NCBI RefSeq assembly: GCF_947507565.1
Contig: NC_089190.1
Span: forward strand, 682,001 to 746,000
Reading direction: 5' to 3'
DNA: 64,000 nucleotides
Origin: Oscarella lobularis
Taxonomy: Eukaryota; Porifera; Homoscleromorpha; Homosclerophorida; Oscarellidae
In this document: positions 10,122 to 22,470 of the stretch, piece by piece
Position numbering within the stretch: position 1 is the first letter of the stretch
Layout of the letters: each line of letters starts with the position of its first letter
Notes under the pieces: model-generated
Seen by the model: the letters and a program-made list of their open reading frames with translations, nothing else
Databases searched by the model: none
What the model was told of the DNA's origin: nothing
Made by a program: the position numbers and the translations under genes

Positions 10122-11079
10122 TCATTGTTTTTGCTCTGACGATACACTGTACGGCAAAAAGATACGAAATCGAGAAGCCATAATTCCACATGCATTTTCT
10201 GCTACTCGTCGAGTTCTTGATAATCTGTAGTTAAATATCTTCTTAGGCTCTGGTAAATATTTTCCTGGATATAGGCGTAGAATATTTTCACGTAAAAGGA
10301 ATGCAGCGTCTCCAAGAAATACATAAGGTAATGGTTGAGGGCAATCTTGAATATGTTCCGGCTGAGGTATAGATAGATGATTTGATTCGAGGGCTCTTCC
10401 GAAAGAGGAATTTCTGACGACGCCGTCGTCCGAATGGCTTCCGTAGTCGCCAATATTGAGTAGTGTAAAACAATATATGACGTCGCAGACGGCCAATAAA
10501 ACAATACTATGAGTATGCTTATAGTTATAATATAGAGAGCCAGCTCCGTTTGGTGCCTGAATAACTATGTGCTTTCCGTCTATACTGCCGATACAATGAG
10601 GAAAATTCCAAGATCGATTGAATTCTCTGCTAATTTCCTTCCAGTCAGAAGATGAAGTGGGGTTCTTATGTACAATGGCCTTAGAGTATTTCATATCGCT
10701 GTACAGGTATGTTTGATGATGTTGCAAACTTTAGAATGTCCAACTCGATAGCTAAAGGCGATAGTTTGCATAGAGTCTCCGGTAAGTAGATATCTGAGGG
10801 TGATGGCCAGCCGCTCCCTAGGAGATATAGAATTGCGAAAAGAGATTGATTCTTTAGCAATACAGGGTCCAATCAAACTTAGCAAATGAGCAAAGTGGGA
10901 GGGCGTCATACGAAAATATTTATAAAAGCTTTCGTGATCAAAGAGCCTCATTTCGTTGATTACACTCCTTTCTTTTCCCTATGATGATTAATACGTCTAA
11001 CCCACATTCTTTTCTTCTGCTGGCGCTGGCGTCTGCGATGCAGAAAGAGCAGAAAAAGTAGGCGCAGATTTCTTCCCAT
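10122..11079 (-). pseudogene. PIF/Harbinger (HARBI1-like) transposase, frameshifted
   Basis: The reverse strand encodes most of a DDE-4 family transposase, which cuts and inserts Harbinger DNA elements. A basic N-terminus (RRRQRQQKKRMWVR) starts at ATG 11,079. It is followed by DHESFYKYFRMTPSHFAHLL, then a helix-turn-helix region, then the catalytic block: GSIDGKH (first Asp), PYVFLGDAAFLL (second Asp) and RRVAENACG (Glu). Breaks are near 10,960 and 10,700 and after ASRFRIF, so at least three frame changes separate the pieces. Catalytic residues are kept, but the gene cannot produce a full protein as written. The usual Myb/MADF-like partner protein of Harbinger elements was not found. Confidence 0.85.
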
Positions 11080-11106
11080 TGTTGATTTTCACGTAGCACA
11101 AGTGTG

Positions 11107-11203
11107 AATGGTCTTACGTTACGTTACGTTACGTTATGTTAACTATTTGTGACGTCACACTACGGTACGTTACGTTACGTTACGTCGCCAGAGTGAATGG
11201 GCC
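11107..11203. repeat. ACGTT-rich terminal region, probable Harbinger 5' end
   Basis: GTTAC/ACGTT repeats run outward on both sides of GTGACGTCAC. The outer edge reads CGCCAGAGTGAATGGGCC followed by TTTA. Harbinger elements typically carry GC-rich termini and 3-bp T-W-A duplications, so this may be the terminus 5' of the transposase. The opposite end was not located. Confidence 0.45.
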
Positions 11204-12775
11204 TTTACACGAAGAGATGCCGTTTTGAAACTCCTAAGAAAGAAAACGCAGTTATGCCAAACGCAATAACAAGGGGTCAAATTTCCAATTTGCCGACTGC
11301 ACCCTATACTGGGATTGAACTGCGTCAAATTCTCTGCAAAACTACAATTAAATAATTGTCAATTCACACGGCGGGATTAGTGCTATAAACTGACGATTTC
11401 TGAAAATACAAATTTCTAAATAATAAATCGAGATCACATCCCATCAAGCCACCCGAGCATTCAGAAGATAAAAATTTGGAGCTCTTTCAAACGACGTGCG
11501 GAACCATAGATGTATGCTATAACAAACCAGATGGGGCTTTAATCCCGCAACTTATAGATTTTGAGCGGTTTACTGAAATCTGTATTCCTACATATTTTTT
11601 GTGGGAATTGGCTTAGAGCGCCCGTGATTTTTTCAGGAAGGGACCCATGGTAAAATTGCGCTCCGCCAATTCCCCGATAATTCCCCGCGTTTCCCTGGCA
11701 ACTAAAAATCTTAAAGGAATTTTCTCTATCACCAAGCCTTTATTCGAAAATAACTCGGCATTAGAGGCATGAATCCGGCTCTAAATTTCAATTTCCAGTA
11801 ACCTAACGCCGAAAAACCCCGTGACACAATCATTGCCATGGTTACCAATAATTTCCTAAGACAATATTGAAGAGTCACCGTGATAAGTTCGGAAAGTAAA
11901 CATCTTTCCCCTTTGATTTTGGCTAAGTAGTAGAATTAGTTCATCAACAAAGAAAAGGTTTCTGGAAAAAAGCTGTTCATTATTATTGCGAAAAACGTTT
12001 TGCGAGGTCTTCCATCCGTCAACCGCCTTCTCGTCAACGATCGTGCAACCTCTTTCGTAAAAACGATAATCTCCACTTTTGATTTCATGGCGTCAAACGT
12101 CAATTTAGCATCATGATTGAGGAACAAGAAATTAATTCAGGCAGGGAGTCATTTGAGCAATGTAACTCATTATGCTTATGACTTCATCGTTGGAATCGCT
12201 AAAAATTGTTACGTCATTTTTACAGAATGCATGGCAGCTTGCATGGCAGCTTGTCAAAAACAAAACAATATACTAAACTTAGAATTACAGGCGTTACGCG
12301 GCTGTCTATTTGACGAAAGTTAATACAAAAAGAAGGGTTTTCTTCACAATTTTGGCAGGAAAATTAGTTTTACATTAATAAGAATAAATCGTTTCAAATT
12401 TCTCTATGATGCACTATGGAATCTCTCCGGTTCTACATAGCTGAGTCCATAAAACTGCGATTTCACCTATCGTTAGTCAAATGGAAGTCGTCAAACGACG
12501 GATTTTTGGAAGAAGTGCCAAAGTTGGCCACAAGCGAATTCTCTTAGCAGAAAATGAAGCAAATATGTTGATAGCCCTGCAAAACAAGCATTTCCGAAGT
12601 CCTCTTGCGAGAAAAGAGACGTTGTCTAAAAAGGTGTTGCTCTAGGGCTCTTCAGCGCACAACTCCCTGATTTTTGCAGATTCTGACGATCTTTACTTCT
12701 GAAACTTTTTTGCCATTCCGAAGCGTGTTTTTGGATTAGAAGAAAACATCCTGAAGAGAAATTCTGCTCTAACTG
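11204..12775. other. No gene recognised
   Basis: AT-rich DNA with only short open frames, for example 12,117-12,323 forward (68 codons). No domain, tandem array or inverted repeat with clear edges was seen. Confidence 0.5.
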
Positions 12776-13030
12776 GTGAAAAGAAGTTCTGGGCAATATA
12801 ATATCCGCCTTGACGCGGCATTTTGTTGCTTTTGCATGATTGCTTCTCACGGTATGACACTTATGGCGGGTGCGGAAAGAGATTCAGCCTTTGTAAAAAA
12901 TGACAACGCATACAGGAAAGAAGCAACTAGGGCGTTCTGGAATTATCAATCCTCACTGTCAGAAGAATTTTCGAGAATCTTTGAATTCTTGCAAGTCGAG
13001 AAAACTAGCAAAACAACTTTACCGAGGTAA
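12776..13030 (+). pseudogene. TTF-type zinc-finger scrap of a hAT-like protein
   Basis: About 85 residues. DAAFCCFCMIAS, followed by DSAFVKNDNAYRKEATRAFW, resembles the TTF-type zinc finger at the start of many hAT transposase-derived (ZMYM-like) proteins: a Cys-x2-Cys pair, then a conserved Phe-x-Trp-like spacing and a Ser-rich end. No catalytic domain follows. The match is by pattern only. Confidence 0.35.
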
Positions 13031-13433
13031 TTTTGCTCAGAGCCACGTTTGGGTAATCGCATAATGTGGATAAAAGTTGCAAATACAAATTGCACGATTC
13101 ATTTGCATTGTCTGAATAATATGGCGTTGCGTATTTTGAGAGATTTTAGCAAACGAATTCAATGGTTTTTGTGTTTTACGTGATGGCAGACAAATGCAGA
13201 CATTGCTAATAGAGAGCAGTTCACTCTCTGTATTTGATGGGTGACTGATGCTTTAGAGGCACATGAAGATTTCATCGGGCTTTATTTTTTGACCACATAC
13301 GGTACTTGCGCGAATCTCAGATAGATAGAACCCCGCTAATAAGAGAGAGATCTCTTGCCTAATTACTACCGCAGAGGCTAAAAATAGCTATAGCTCGCTT
13401 GCGGCAGTACTTAAAAACAGTGTTGTTCAAAAA
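13031..13433. other. No gene recognised
   Basis: AT-rich; nothing supported. Confidence 0.5.
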
Positions 13434-15461
13434 ATGAATTCGCGCTTTAATGTTATTTTGAGCAAATTAGGAAAAAATAATTTTTAGAATTCAATTTTGG
13501 GACATTACATTAATTAAAAAGCTACAGCAAAAATGTGAGGGCGCCGAAACTGCCCTCGCCTCCAGTTGGAGGCTTTTGAGGAACAAAAAATGTAATGTGC
13601 TACCGTGTATTGCAGATCTCGCAAAGAAGATAATAAAATTCGCATTCAAATAACCCAAAAAATTATTCTGAAGCAGTTCAACATTTAGTACGTAATTAGT
13701 ATTTGTTTTCTGCAATGACGTCATCGGAACAACAAGGAAAATCTATTAATAATATAACTTCAATTACTTTTTTTAGTCATTGAGTTGGGCAATTTTTCTA
13801 AAGGTAAGGAGACAATATGATTTCATTAGTTTTACCTATTTTTTACAAGACAAACTTTTAAGTTTGCTTGAACAGCTACACATAGCAGCCGAAGGTACGC
13901 TGTTATTCTTGCCATCTTCGCTGTTGATTGGCGTTTGTATTTGGCAGTCGTTAAGATAGAAGTGAGAAAAAAACTATAAGAAAGGGGCACGATGTTCAGG
14001 AAAAAAGAATTATAGCTATATTCGATAAAAAGTAATACATTTTAATGTTATTTTGAGCAAATTAGGAAAAATTAATTTTTAGAATTCAATTTTGGGACAT
14101 TACATCAATTAAAAAGCGACAGCAAAAATGTGAGGGCGCCGACACTGCCCTCGCCTCCAGTTGGAGCCTTTTGGGGAACGAAAAATGTAATGTGCTACAG
14201 TGAAACCTGTGTTAGCGACCATCCTTGTATAGCGACCACCTGCCCACTACGACCACTTTTCTTGGCACGGACTGTTTCTAGTGTAAAATAGCCTCTATAG
14301 AGCGACCACCTCTCTAACGCGACCAGCGACCACTTTCTTTTGGAACGAAGAGCATGTTTGTCTTGTATTTTAACCTGCGTACAGCGACCGCATAATTAAG
14401 CTAGGTACACGAGCAACAGTTAAACTCATCTTGCAGTTGAAAGACTACGCTATTCAGTCGTAAGATTGAGCTACGTTTGCCTACAACACCGCGAAAATTT
14501 GAGATTACAGAAGTCGTGACGTTATTTTAAAGTTTCAGACTTAAGAATAAGTATTTTAGCAAGCGCGAGCACGTGCGAGAAGAGTAAAGTGGTTCGCAGC
14601 CGCGGGAAACCTTCGTCATTGATTCTATGTACTAAAATATTTATGCTCTCTAAGAAGTGACACCCGCGACCACCTGTCTATAACGACGACTTTTTTGGGA
14701 ACCGTAGGTGGCCAATATAGACAGGTTTTACTGTGCCGTGTATTGCAGATCTCGCAAAGAAGATAATAAAATTCGCAAATAACCCAAAAAATTATTCTGT
14801 AGCAGTTCAACATTTAGTACTTAATTAGTATTTTGTATTCTGCGATGACGTCATCGGGACGACAAGGAAAATCTATTAATAATGTAATTTCAATCACTTT
14901 TTCTTTTAGTCATTGAGTTGGGCAACTTTTCTAAAGGCAAGAAGGAGACAATATTATTTTATTAGTTTTATTTATTTTTTACAAGACAAACCTTTAAGTT
15001 TGCTTGAACAGCTACACAGCAGCTGAAGGAAGTTGTTATTCTTGCCATCTTCGCTGTCAAGTTGATTGGCGTTTGTATTTGGCAGTCGTTAAGTTAAAAG
15101 TGCGAAAAAATTATAAGAAAGGGGCACGATGTTCAGGCAAAAAGAATTATAGCTATAATCGATAAAAAGTATTACATTTGAATGTTATTTTGAGCAAATT
15201 AGGAAAAATTAATTTTTAGAATTCAATTTCGAAACATTACATCAATTAAAAAGCTACAGCAAAAATGTGAGGGCGCCGACACTGCCCTCGCCTCCAGTTG
15301 GAGGCTTTTGAGGAACGAAAAATGTAATGTGCTACCGTGTATTGCAGATCTCGCAAAGAAGATAATAAAATTCGCATTCAAATAACCCAAAAAATTATTC
15401 TGTAGCAGTTCAACATTTAGTACTTAGTTAGTATTTGTATTCTGCGATTACGTCATCGGGT
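13434..15461 (+). repeat. Tandem array of a 600-bp repeat, forward orientation
   Basis: Three head-to-tail copies begin near 13,443, 14,041 and 15,179 with TTAATGTTATTTTGAGCAAA. Each contains the hairpin words GAGGGC...GCCCTC and CCTCCAGTTGGAGG, and the palindrome GATGACGTCATC; the copy junctions carry TTATAGCTATAA-type sequence. Copy 2 is interrupted by a MITE. Copy 3 is truncated after the GTCATCGG motif. The same repeat occurs inverted at 19.8-22.0 kb. Confidence 0.9.
14198..14733. mobile_element. Nested Tc1/pogo-type MITE in repeat copy 2
   Basis: A 536-bp insertion with termini CAGTGAAACCTGT and ACAGGTTTTACTG and subterminal GCGACCACC words. The left target TA is at 14,196-14,197; the right target is TG, a decayed TA. 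The sister repeat copies read GTGCTACCGTG without interruption, giving the empty site. The element has no transposase. A scrap of the same family lies near 30,050-30,100. Confidence 0.9.
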
Positions 15462-16035
15462 TAGGGTTATCTGATTGTAAATTAGCTAGAAGAGCGCTCG
15501 GATTTAACCGTACACGCTCCCCCAGTTGAGGCCCTTGCTCAGCGCCTGGTGGACTAGCGTGATTCGACGATTCATGGCGTCTCTTCTTCGGTATTTGTAG
15601 CTGTTCCATTCCATTGATAGGCTAGAGGGGCGTTTGAGCGATTCGTAGCGAAGGTTTCGACGATCTCGAGGCAAAGAGTGATTCTTGCGACGAAGCGAAA
15701 CGATTCCAATCGATTGCGACAAGGAAGAAGAATAGATTCGATAGCGTACGAGGCGAATTCGATCGAAAATTCGGATTCGGCGAATGAGAAGACGAGCGTC
15801 GACGATCGAAGGCGTGACGCGAAGAAAATTGCGATTTCTTCGACGGATCGAGAGACTTTCGAACGATTCGGTCGGATTTCGAGTGCGAGACGACGACGCG
15901 CGACGCGTATTGGCGACGAGTCCGAATTCGGTGAATAAAAAGATGGTTGTAGGCGCGAAAACGCGTAAATCGATGCCAAAGGAGCTTTATTCACACTGGC
16001 GACCGGTTTTGGGCAAAGCCCTTCGTCAGGCCGTA
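15462..16035. other. Unassigned, CGA/TCG-rich
   Basis: Open frames on both strands (reverse 15,572-16,096; forward 15,678-15,938) are sustained by frequent GATTCG/CGATCG words and lack recognisable domains. I do not support either as a gene. Confidence 0.4.
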
Positions 16036-16942
16036 CAGTGCGCCCACGCATAAGCTTCCCACGTGACCCTTCCCCGGACTGGGCCGCGAAATTCAAAATG
16101 AGAAAGACGTACCATCGTTTCGCAAACGCGCAGCGATAGTAGCATGATTTCTCTAAAATTTGGTCGAAGGATTAGTCGATAGCATGCATGCTGATCGAGT
16201 AATCCTTCATGATACTGCAAAAGTACTTTTACACGTTTTTTGGCGTAGATTCCTTAGCAACTAGTTTAGTTCTTTTTGCAAAACGCACTGAAATACTCTT
16301 TTCTAAAGATCGGTCGAGGCGATTTCCATTCGGCTCTTTCGTTTGCCTACAATTACGCGTTAAAGTATCGTTGCTATGGCCATATAGGACAGTTTTCTAG
16401 AGTCTAGGCTGCGATTCGCGATCTGGTGCCCACGCGAAACAACATTAAATGGAATACTCTAAACTTTGGTCGAGGCGATTTTAGATCTTTTGCCTAGTTT
16501 CGAATTTACAGTTTGCGACTTTGTCGTCATGGGCGTGGCTAACGCGCGCACTGCCTTCCACACAAAAAATGCAGTAAAACGCACTGAACTAATTACTGTG
16601 GTACTTTACGAATCTTTTCTAATCTATTGCTAGCAAACTGTGCCACGTACACAATGTGGGCGTACACAATGGGCACATAGGCGAAAAACGAAGGAACGGT
16701 ATCGCAGTAGTGGTAGCGCGCTAGGGCGTCACCAGGGGAACCTAACGGTTGCGTACGTTACCAGCCAATCACATAGCAGCACGTGACCTTTATATGCGTA
16801 CTTTGTCGAACGCCTACGTGCCTTACATCATTGGAATCTTACGGGACAGAGGATTCCAATGATGTCATTCCCGATGACGCACGACGAACGACGCAGACGC
16901 TAGCGCGCTTTAAAGTTGGGAAGTTTTTGCGTGGGCGCACTG
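16036..16942. mobile_element. Complete 907-bp TA-MITE
   Basis: TA at 16,034-16,035 and 16,943-16,944 flanks termini that start CAGTGCGCCCACGCA and, with a short gap, share TTCCCA further in (about 27 bp). The right half is repeated at 92-340. The interior has no transposase-like frame. A TA duplication fits Tc1/mariner-like mobilisation, but the superfamily is not proved. Confidence 0.85.
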
Positions 16943-16944
16943 TA

Positions 16945-18450
16945 AACAAAGAAAGGGAAAGACTAAAAGCAAGGGTTAGGGAAGCGTAGCAGTTAGGAAA
17001 AGAAAAAAAGAGATAGTTTTGGCAACATGGCGGCCATTTATAGGCACGCGGTATGACGTAGCGTCTAGAAGCTTCTCGAAACGACCATCTATGGTGAACT
17101 AGGCGGAGTTGAAGTCAAACGACGTGAAAAAGCCAAAAATAGCCGGCTTTGATGACGTAGAGCGTGAGAAAATAGGATAAAGCGTGTATCCGTGACGTTG
17201 AATAGACTGCGCATGTGTTTGCGCAAGGTATGACGTTTTCCGATGACGTGCTTGCGCGCGTTACGCGATTCGCAAATTCGACGTGAAACGGCGACTTCCA
17301 GGCGAGCCGAGACGAAAACGTAGACGTAAGAAGTAAGATAACGTTGATAACGATTCGATTTTCACAAATAAGGATCTCCGATGAGCCGAATTTGAGCGGA
17401 AGTGGCGAAAACGATTCGACTCGACGATCGAAGACGAATTCGGGACCATAGAATGGTAAGAACCAGTCCAAAGTGGTGTAAACGGTTCCAATTAGGAGAG
17501 ATCCATTCGCGTTGACGTTCCGAACGACGAATTTCGAAGAAAACGATTAAAAATCGCTCAAGATGAATTCGGAGGCGATTTTTTCGATCTCCGGCGAAGA
17601 GCCGCTTACAAATTGAAGACGGGCGTGTGTCGAAGTGGTTCTCGGATCGGATAGACGTTGGAAAACGGCAGGCGAACGTGAAAAAGGTGGAAAAGATCCA
17701 TTTTCGGTGAAAAAAGGCATATCCGGCCAGTTGATAAAAGAAGATATCGAATTTCCAATGAGAGGAGTTGTAAATAATTGCGTGAAACACATAGTGATTT
17801 ATCCTTTTAGGTTCCACGTTATTTGATGAGCTCGAATTGAGACGAGTTGCTTCCACGAAGACAAAGGTATCCCTTGAAATAATAAATAGTCACATTGTGT
17901 TTTCAAATGAGATGAGTGAAAGCGTCGATAGAAGTGAATAAAAAAGAGGAAAAGATGAGAAGAGAATAAAGAAAGAATGGAAGGAAAAGATGTAGAAAGG
18001 AACAGATTTTTTAAAGGGACAGTTAATCCTCAAAGACGGATAAATTTTGTCAATAAATGGTTGAATTTCATGATGGTTGTTTGAAGAGATATGGATCTGA
18101 CGTTGCTGGAACACGGGATAAGACGATAAAAGAATAGATGGATTGTAGAGAAGATGCACGACGAAATGTTGAGACGAATTTGAAAGATGTTGATCCAAAA
18201 GCTTGCCAGTCCTTTTGTCCAAGAGCGAACAGAGTTACTTTGCCAATCACTTGCTGAAGACAAATTGAAATAGAATGAGCAAAAGCGTTGCAGATGACGG
18301 CTGAACCAAAAGCATGCAAGTCAAACTGCCAAAGGGAGATTGGAGATCCTCGTGATTGTCGTTGGAATATATCGTCCAAAGGACGATCTTCATATTATTG
18401 ATTGAATTATGTCGTCGAAGATGATCTAGGCAGAAGCATGACTGATGACG
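16945..18450. other. No gene recognised
   Basis: A reverse-strand frame of 164 codons at 17,362-17,856 and its neighbours have no known domain and overlap one another. A telomere-like GGGTTAGG at 16,973 is isolated. Nothing else is supported. Confidence 0.45.
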
Positions 18451-18840
18451 ATTGAGCGTTTTAACTCTGTAATTACGGGCATTCTCTGACGTAACTGGTG
18501 CCACGCAGCTACCCGGATACAAAAAATGAACCGGCGTTTATGTCGAAGGCTTGTAGTTAGCGAATTCAAGTCAGTACAGAAAGGTTTCAGTCCTTACGAT
18601 CTACACTTTTTTCTTTCAAACTTTTTTGGCAGGTGACGCCTTTGACATAAGCGCAGGTTATTTTTTGTATCCGGGTAGCTGCGTGGCACCAGTTACGTCA
18701 CAGAACGCCCGTAATTACAAAGTTAAAACGCTTCGTTCTCGTAGCCGAATCACACGATAACAGCGAAACTGGCGCGAAACGATTAGCAAACGTAAATACT
18801 TTACAAGTAGTATAGGTTTAAAAAACGCCGAAGTGCCCCT
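18451..18840. mobile_element. TTAA fold-back element, partial copy
   Basis: An inner part of one arm (18,451-18,545) is followed directly by the opposite arm (18,545-18,840), which ends in CGAAGTGCCCCT followed by TTAA at 18,841-18,844. Arms match those of the complete copy at 23,448-24,596. The central loop and the outer left end are missing. Confidence 0.8.
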
Positions 18841-18844
18841 TTAA

Positions 18845-19172
18845 AACAGTGTGATGGTGTTGATTTTCAACGACGAAGGTTACGTGATCCATTCACAACG
18901 TGAAGCGACGTATATTGATGGTATTCAGCGAAGATTTATTCACATCACGTGACCCTTGAATGTCGACTTCCATTCAACGATGTAAATTAACGTTCAGAGT
19001 CCTTCGACGAAGATAAATGGTTCTAAAAAGCGCATTAGTACGAGGAATTACACATCCCAACCCTCCCAAAGTTATTTGACGAATATGTGAGTCAGACGTC
19101 ATCAATACTGAGAATTAAGTCCGTGTGGTAATCTCGTGAACAATTTCCTTATGAAAGACTCCTCTTTGTGTT
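18845..19172. other. No gene recognised
   Basis: Nothing supported in this stretch. Confidence 0.5.
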
Positions 19173-19790
19173 TTAGAAACTCCTCAGATGTTCCAGGGTA
19201 GTGGGCGATAGGGGTGACTTCGCTAGAGACCGAAATCCTCCTGCGGCAAGGTGAGCCTGATCGTTCGAGTAGTGATTGTAGAGTTGTCGATTTAAAGCTT
19301 GGGAATCTCTTCTGTGTTTTCTCATTCTAGTGGCGAGACTCCTAATTGTCTGTCCAATGTATTGTAGGTTAGATTGCATAGTTGGCATTGTATAACGTAA
19401 ACGACGTGTGTAGTGGTACAAGTCATATCAGTTTGTAACGTGATAAGGGTATGTTTTTTATGGGTACTATTAATACTATTCCGGCTAAAGATCATATGGC
19501 AGCAGCCACATTCAGAGCGATTACATTTTGTAACGTGGGGATAATGTAAATCTAGAGTAGGTATTTTGTCTAATTGAACGCGCCTAGTCCTAACGAGAAT
19601 ATTTTTAGATTTTCGGTTTTTTATAACAAATTGTGGGCTGCACGTTGAAAATCCTTCTCATACGAGGTTGTGTGACTAGCGTGTTCCAATGCTGAACGAG
19701 CGCTTTCTTAATGTCTTTCAAAACGGGATCGTATTGAAGTATGAACGGTAGGCATTTTGTAGTAGCAGTCTTGTCGCGTTCAATTAGCGC
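19173..19790 (-). pseudogene. Penelope-like element, RT tail and GIY-YIG endonuclease
   Basis: Read on the reverse strand from about 19,790: LPFILQYDPVLKDIKKALVQ and WNTLVTQP, the region after the RT core, then KNILVRTRRVQLDKIP. A Cys-rich connector follows (KCNRSECGCCHM). Last comes the GIY-YIG nuclease signature, split as VVYVIQCQLCNL and QYIGQTIRSLATRMRKHRR, with a downstream His/Asn-rich stretch ending LSPTTLEHLRSF. GIY-YIG nicks target DNA for insertion in Penelope elements. One frame change falls between CNL and YIG, caused by about 2 extra bases near 19,366, and another near 19,640. The N-terminal RT catalytic part is absent here. Confidence 0.85.
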
Positions 19791-19803
19791 GGCTCACCTG
19801 TTC

Positions 19804-22024
19804 TCAAACTTAGGTACTAAATGTTGACCTGCTATAGAATAATTTTTTGGGTTATTCGAATGCGAATTTTATTATCTTCTTTGCGAGATCTGCAATACAC
19901 GGTAGCACATTACATTTTTCGTTTCTCAAAAGCCTCCAACTGGAGGCGAGGGCAGTGTCGTCGCCGTCACATTTTTGCTGTAGCTTTTTAATTAATGTAA
20001 TGTCCCGAAATTGAATTCTAAAAATTAATTTGCTCAAAATAACATTCAAATGTATTACTTTTTATTGATTATAGCTATAATTCTTTTTGCCTGAACATCG
20101 TGCCCCTTTCTTATAATTTTTTTCTTACTTCTATCTTAACGACTGCCAAATACAAACGCCAATCAACTTGACAGCGAAGATGGCAAGAATAACAGCGTAC
20201 CTTCAGCTGATATGTGTAGCTGTTCAAGCAAACTTAAAGGTTTGTCTTGTAAAAAATAGGTAAAACTAATGAAATCATATTGTCTCCTTCTTACATTTAA
20301 AAAAATTGCCTAACTCAATAACTAAAAGAAAAAGTGATTGAAATTATATTATTAACGAGCTGGCTACAAAGTGACTCTTACTTTGCCAATCATGGACGTA
20401 GTCCTCGGCGGCCAGGGTTGGCGGAGGCGACGATGTCGTCGGTGGTGGGGCCGTCAACGGTCGCGAGGGCGGCGTCCCGATGACGTCATCGCAGAATACA
20501 AATACTAATTAAGTACTAAATGTTGAACTGCTAGAGAATAATTTTTTGGGTTATTCGAACGCGAATTTTATTATCTTCTTTGCGAAATCTGCAATACACG
20601 GTAGCACATTACATTTTTCGTTCCTCAAAAGCCTCCAACTGGAGGCGAGGGCAGTGTCAGCGCCCTCACATTTTTGCTGTAGCTTTTTAATTGATGTAAT
20701 GTCCCGAAATTGAATTCTAAAAATTAATTTTTCCTAATTTGCTCAAAATAACATTAAAATGTATTACTTTTTATCGATTATAGCTATAATTCTTTTTGCC
20801 TGAACATCGTGCCCTTTTCTTATAATTTTTTTCTCACCTCTATCTTAACGACTGCCAAATACAAACGCCAATCAACTTGACAGCAAAGATGGCAAGAATA
20901 ACAGCGTACCTTCAGCTGCTGTGTAGCTGTTCAAGCAAACTTAAAGGTTTGTTTTGCAAAAAATAGGTAAAACTAATGAAATCATATTTTCTCCTTCTTA
21001 CCTTTAGAAAAATTGCCCAACTCAATGACTAAAAGAAAAAGTGATTGAAATTATATTATTAACGAGCTGGCTACAAAGTGACTCTTACTTTGCCAATCAT
21101 GGACGTAGTCCACGGCGGCCAGGGCGGCGGAGGCGACGATGTCGTCGGTGGTGGGGCCGTCAACGGTTGCGATGGCGGCGGCAGTGGCGACTTCGTCGGT
21201 GGTGGGGCCGTCAACGGTCGCGAGGGCGGCGTCCCGATGACGTCATCGCAGAATACAAATACTAATTAAGTACTAAATGTTGAACTGCTAGAGAATAATT
21301 TTTTGGGTTATTCGAATGCGAATTTTATTATCTTCTTTGCGAAATCTGCAATACACGGTAGCACATTACATTTTTCGTTCCTCAAAAGCCTCCTACTGGA
21401 GGCGAGGGCAGTGTTGGCGCCCTCACATTTTTGCTGTAGCTTTTTAATCGATGTCATGTGCAGAAATTGAATTCTAAAAATTAATTTTTTTTAATTTGCT
21501 AAAAATAACGTTAAAATGTATTACTTTTTATCGATTATAGCTATAATTCTTTTTGCCTGAACATCGTGTCCTTTTTTATAATTTTTTTCTCACCTCTATC
21601 TTAACGACTGCCAAATACAAACGCCAATCAACTTGACAGCAAAGATGGCAAGAATAACAGCGTACCTTCAGCTGCTATGTGTAGCTGTTCAAGCAAACTT
21701 AAAGGTTTGTCTTGTAAAAAATATGTAAAACTAATGAAATCAAATTGTCTCCTTCTTACCTTTAGAAAAATTGCCGAACTCAATAACTAAAAGAAAAGTG
21801 ATTGAAATTATATTATTAACGAGCTGGCTACAAAGTGACTCTTACTTTGCCAATCATGGACGTAGTCCTCGGCGGCCAGGGCGGCGGAGGCGACGATGTC
21901 GTCGGTGGTGGGGCCGTCAACGGTTGCGACGGCGGCGGCAGTGGCGACGTCGTCGGAGGTGGGGCCGTCAACGGTCGCGAGGGCGGCGTCCCGATGACGT
22001 CATCGCAGAATACAAATACTAATT
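19804..22024 (-). repeat. Tandem array of the same repeat, inverted orientation
   Basis: Three copies begin near 19,804, 20,508 and 21,264, with periods of about 704 and 756 bp. Orientation is opposite to the 13.4-15.5 kb array. Each copy carries an extra GC-rich block not seen in the forward array, built from GGCGGC/GTCGGTGGTGGGGCC units in one to three versions, and ends at CCCGATGACGTCATCGCAG. The GC-rich block creates Gly/Val/Asp-rich or Arg-rich open frames that I regard as repeat by-products. Confidence 0.9.
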
Positions 22025-22107
22025 AAAACAAGGTACTATATTTTTAATTTTTTGGATTAAAATGTGACATTGTTTGAAAAAATAGATCACCGGGGCACTA
22101 TTCGTGC

Positions 22108-22470
22108 CAGCACTGTAGATGCTGAAACTCTGTTTAGAGTTATTAAAGACAATCTCCTTCGCTTAAATGTTTTTTCTGTCAAAGTCAGTGCTATGACGGT
22201 GCGTCAAGTATGATTGGTTCTAAAACAGGTGTGGTGACGCGAATGATTAAGGAAAAACGTTGTGCTGTTTTTATTAATTGCATTGACGACGCTTTCAATC
22301 TTGCAGTTGGAGACACTCTCATAAAGTCTACAAATTGTAAATTGCGCTCGCAAATGCTTGTGAAGCAACGAATACCTGTGAAATTCTCTGCTAAAAATAG
22401 CAGTCTGTTTGACCGTATTTGAGCAGACGTTTCGAGTGAAAAATATTGCTTTGGACAGTGGCATTACTGT
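22108..22470 (+). pseudogene. hAT (ZMYM1-like) transposase fragment
   Basis: The forward strand reads DAETLFRVIKDNLLRLNVF and, after a frame change, CQSQCYDGASSMIGSKTGV, then AVFINCIDDAFNLAVGD. This matches the region of hAT transposase-related proteins where QCYDGAxxMxG is followed by a Cys-x2-His-type motif and LNLA. The normal His after Cys is Asp here (CIDDAF), and the frame is broken once. Further coding-like DNA up to about 22,860 is too degraded to assign. Confidence 0.65.

Noticed and set aside
15572-16096. Reverse-strand frame of 174 codons
   Set aside because: No domain, crosses the left end of the TA-MITE, and is sustained by CGA/TCG word bias.
16970-16985. GGGTTAGG as telomere repeat
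   Set aside because: A single occurrence, not an array.
21041-22026. Gly- and Arg-rich frames in the inverted array
   Set aside because: Produced by GGCGGC blocks repeated in each unit; frame content varies with repeat number.
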